From Scytonema millei VB511283 (GTDB lineage: Bacteria > Cyanobacteriota > Cyanobacteriia > Cyanobacteriales > Chroococcidiopsidaceae), in contig NZ_JTJC03000002.1 of assembly GCF_000817735.3 (NCBI RefSeq), forward strand, positions 752,242 through 816,241: a stretch of DNA of 64,000 nucleotides, read 5' to 3'. Within the stretch, counting starts at the first letter, position 1, and the number at the start of each line of letters is the position of its first letter. The position numbers and the translations under genes were made by a program. Under the pieces are notes generated by a model. The model saw only the letters and a list, made by a program, of their open reading frames with translations. It was not told the origin of the DNA and did not search any database. Positions 62,622 to 64,000 of this stretch are shown in pieces.

Positions 62622-63716
62622 CTAAGGCAAAGCGACAGCAGGGCTGAGATCGAGTTGGGATAATAAGCGATTGAAGTCAAAATGTTCTGCCATTAACTGA
62701 CGAATGCATTCAACTTTAAAAGGTTCGTGCAGGCGCACTTGTCCGAAGGTGCGATCGACGATCTCTACCGTAGTTAGCGTATCGAGATCGACTGAGAGGA
62801 TGGGAATTTCGAGTTCTTCTGCTTTACTAAGGATAAAAGTTGGTGCGGGAAGCTTACCAGTTAGAATGAGACATTGAGTGGAACTTTCCAAAGCCGCCAA
62901 TTGAATTTCAACGCGATCGCCTCCCGTGACGACAGCCATATTTCGCCGCTGTCCGAAATATCTCAAGGCTGAGTTGACATTCATAGCTCCAATTGCCAAA
63001 CTTTCCACCATCAGATCGAGGCGATCGGCACGGCAAAGGACATCTGCTTTTAACTGATTGACTAATTCCCTAACGCTGACACTTCTGAGTAAGCGGTTAC
63101 TAGGCAGCATTCCTAAAACTGGAATACTACGTTTTTCTAGATAAGGACTGACTTCTGCCGCTACAGTTTCCATCTGTTCGAGAGGAATATCATTTAGTAG
63201 CACGCCGATTAAGCGATCGCCCAAGCGCCGTCGCGCCGAAATTAAAGGTTCGACAGAAAACGCCGATTTATAGCGAGATACCAGGAGAATTGAGGCATTG
63301 ATAATTTCAGCTACTTGTAACATTCGCAGATCGAACAAACTGCCCTCTTCTAGGGTTCCCGGTCCTTCCAAGACTGTTAAATCGCCTGCCGGAAGTTGCA
63401 GATATTGCTTCAGGCGTTCGCGGTAGTCGGTGTTGTCTTCGCCTCGCAAGCGTTTGCCAATGGCATTTTCGTCCAAGGACAAGATTGTGGGAAAGACTCG
63501 CTGTGGTGGGAGTTTCAGCAGTTGGGTGACAAACTCAACATCAGCATCAGCGATCGCGGCTGTGGTATCTTCACCAAAACAGCTACCCAAAGGTTTACCA
63601 TAGGCAAGATCCAGCCCCATTTGTTGCAATCGATGAGATAGACCTAATACAGTGGCAGACTTACCACTGTAAGTCTCAGTTGAACCAATCAGCAAAAACT
63701 TAGCAGCCTTCGACAC
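62622..63716 (-). CDS. BioD-like P-loop / DRTGG-domain protein
   Basis: A 364-residue protein. The N-terminal P-loop domain has LLIGSTETYSGKSATVLGL with a Walker A-like TYSGKSA. It resembles dethiobiotin-synthetase or cobyrinate-synthase folds (AAA_26). A DRTGG domain follows (about 215-325), a regulatory module found next to phosphotransacetylase-like enzymes. The protein type is common in cyanobacteria with no proven role; links to acetate metabolism or cofactor amidation are only suggested by the fold. It starts at GTG 63716 with AGGAG four bases upstream. Confidence 0.85.
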   Translation of the reverse strand: MSKAAKFLLIGSTETYSGKSATVLGLSHRLQQMGLDLAYGKPLGSCFGEDTTAAIADADVEFVTQLLKLPPQRVFPTILSLDENAIGKRLRGEDNTDYRERLKQYLQLPAGDLTVLEGPGTLEEGSLFDLRMLQVAEIINASILLVSRYKSAFSVEPLISARRRLGDRLIGVLLNDIPLEQMETVAAEVSPYLEKRSIPVLGMLPSNRLLRSVSVRELVNQLKADVLCRADRLDLMVESLAIGAMNVNSALRYFGQRRNMAVVTGGDRVEIQLAALESSTQCLILTGKLPAPTFILSKAEELEIPILSVDLDTLTTVEIVDRTFGQVRLHEPFKVECIRQLMAEHFDFNRLLSQLDLSPAVALP

Positions 63717-63839
63717 CCACCCACTCCTAACCCCAGCCAGGGAAACAAATTAACTTTTATACTATTTTAATTAAGTAGAACTAAATGAAAGATGTATTTT
63801 TGCTAAAGCAATAAAAAGCGACAAGCGATCGCATTTGAC

Positions 63840-63962
63840 AGTGACTGGTGGCTAGTGGCTAGTGGCTAGTGACCAGTGACCAACTACCAACTACCAACTA
63901 CCAACTACCAACTACCAACTACCAACTACCAACTACCAACTACCAACTACCAACTACCAACA
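63840..63962. repeat. Long CCAACTA STRR array at the right edge
   Basis: GTGGCTA units (63847-63873) and GTGACCA lead into about eleven copies of CCAACTA (63880-63962), the longest single heptamer array in the window. Confidence 0.92.
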
Positions 63963-64000
63963 ACTCATAACCGATCCGATCGCGCTTTTGCGCCTCTATA

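Noticed and set aside
63840-63962. Regular repeat array resembling a CRISPR
   Set aside because: Units are 7 bases in direct tandem without spacers, the STRR type; no cas genes are present.

Overview
This is a stretch of cyanobacterial chromosome. The octamer GCGATCGC (HIP1) is very frequent. Psb34, a Pix-type phototaxis cluster, PcxA, a COP23-type protein and a fused ThiO-ThiG are all cyanobacterial hallmarks. Intergenic spaces and some genes carry heptamer arrays (STRR repeats such as TCAGTTA, CCAACTA and ACGACTT). Gene content and repeats suggest a Chroococcidiopsis-like or related filamentous or colonial species; I cannot place it more exactly. I saw no tRNA, rRNA, CRISPR array, transposase or prophage gene.

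Layout: 1-4.7 kb holds two exported trypsin-like proteases (the first runs off the left edge), a COP23-family protein and a Ser/Thr kinase. 4.7-13.1 kb holds mtnA, dxs, a third exported protease, cobS and ftsH. 13.4-17.3 kb has a DMT exporter, an aminodeoxychorismate lyase-like gene that probably starts at ATT, and a DUF4212/SSS symporter pair. 17.3-19.5 kb is AT-richer, with an exported PD-(D/E)xK-like protein, an unknown partner, a 20-bp perfect hairpin and a small TPR protein. 19.5-26.5 kb is biosynthetic: cimA, a 2Fe-2S ferredoxin, a TPP riboswitch with thiO-thiG, psb34 and ilvD (citramalate synthase and dihydroxy-acid dehydratase both serve isoleucine synthesis). 26.6-34 kb holds an orphan sugar ABC permease, an SGLT-like symporter, an iron-type porin, a toxin-antitoxin pair and glcD. 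34.5-39.2 kb holds smc and a PRC-barrel protein.

39.3-45.9 kb is the most interesting region. A sensor kinase and an OmpR-type regulator flank a run of genes for a CcmM-like gamma carbonic anhydrase, a short CcmM-like fragment, PcxA (proton extrusion) and a bestrophin (anion or bicarbonate channel). Together these look like an inorganic-carbon, pH and anion module with its own two-component system. 46.3-55.2 kb is a pixG-H-I-J-L type phototaxis cluster with a Mo-nitrogenase C-terminal-like small protein inserted. A ClpX and a second, divergent copy of the sensor kinase follow.

58.4-64 kb carries a Vat-type acetyltransferase, a metallothionein with an SmtB-like operator, YajQ, MAPEG and SLOG proteins, a PadR regulator divergent from a small enzyme-like protein, and a BioD/DRTGG protein.

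A recurring theme is repeat DNA inside genes. STRR or palindromic repeats add in-frame segments to cimA, thiO-thiG, smc and pixL-like cheA, and form the C-terminus of the cheW. Related palindromes sit at convergent gene ends, where they can act as two-way terminators.
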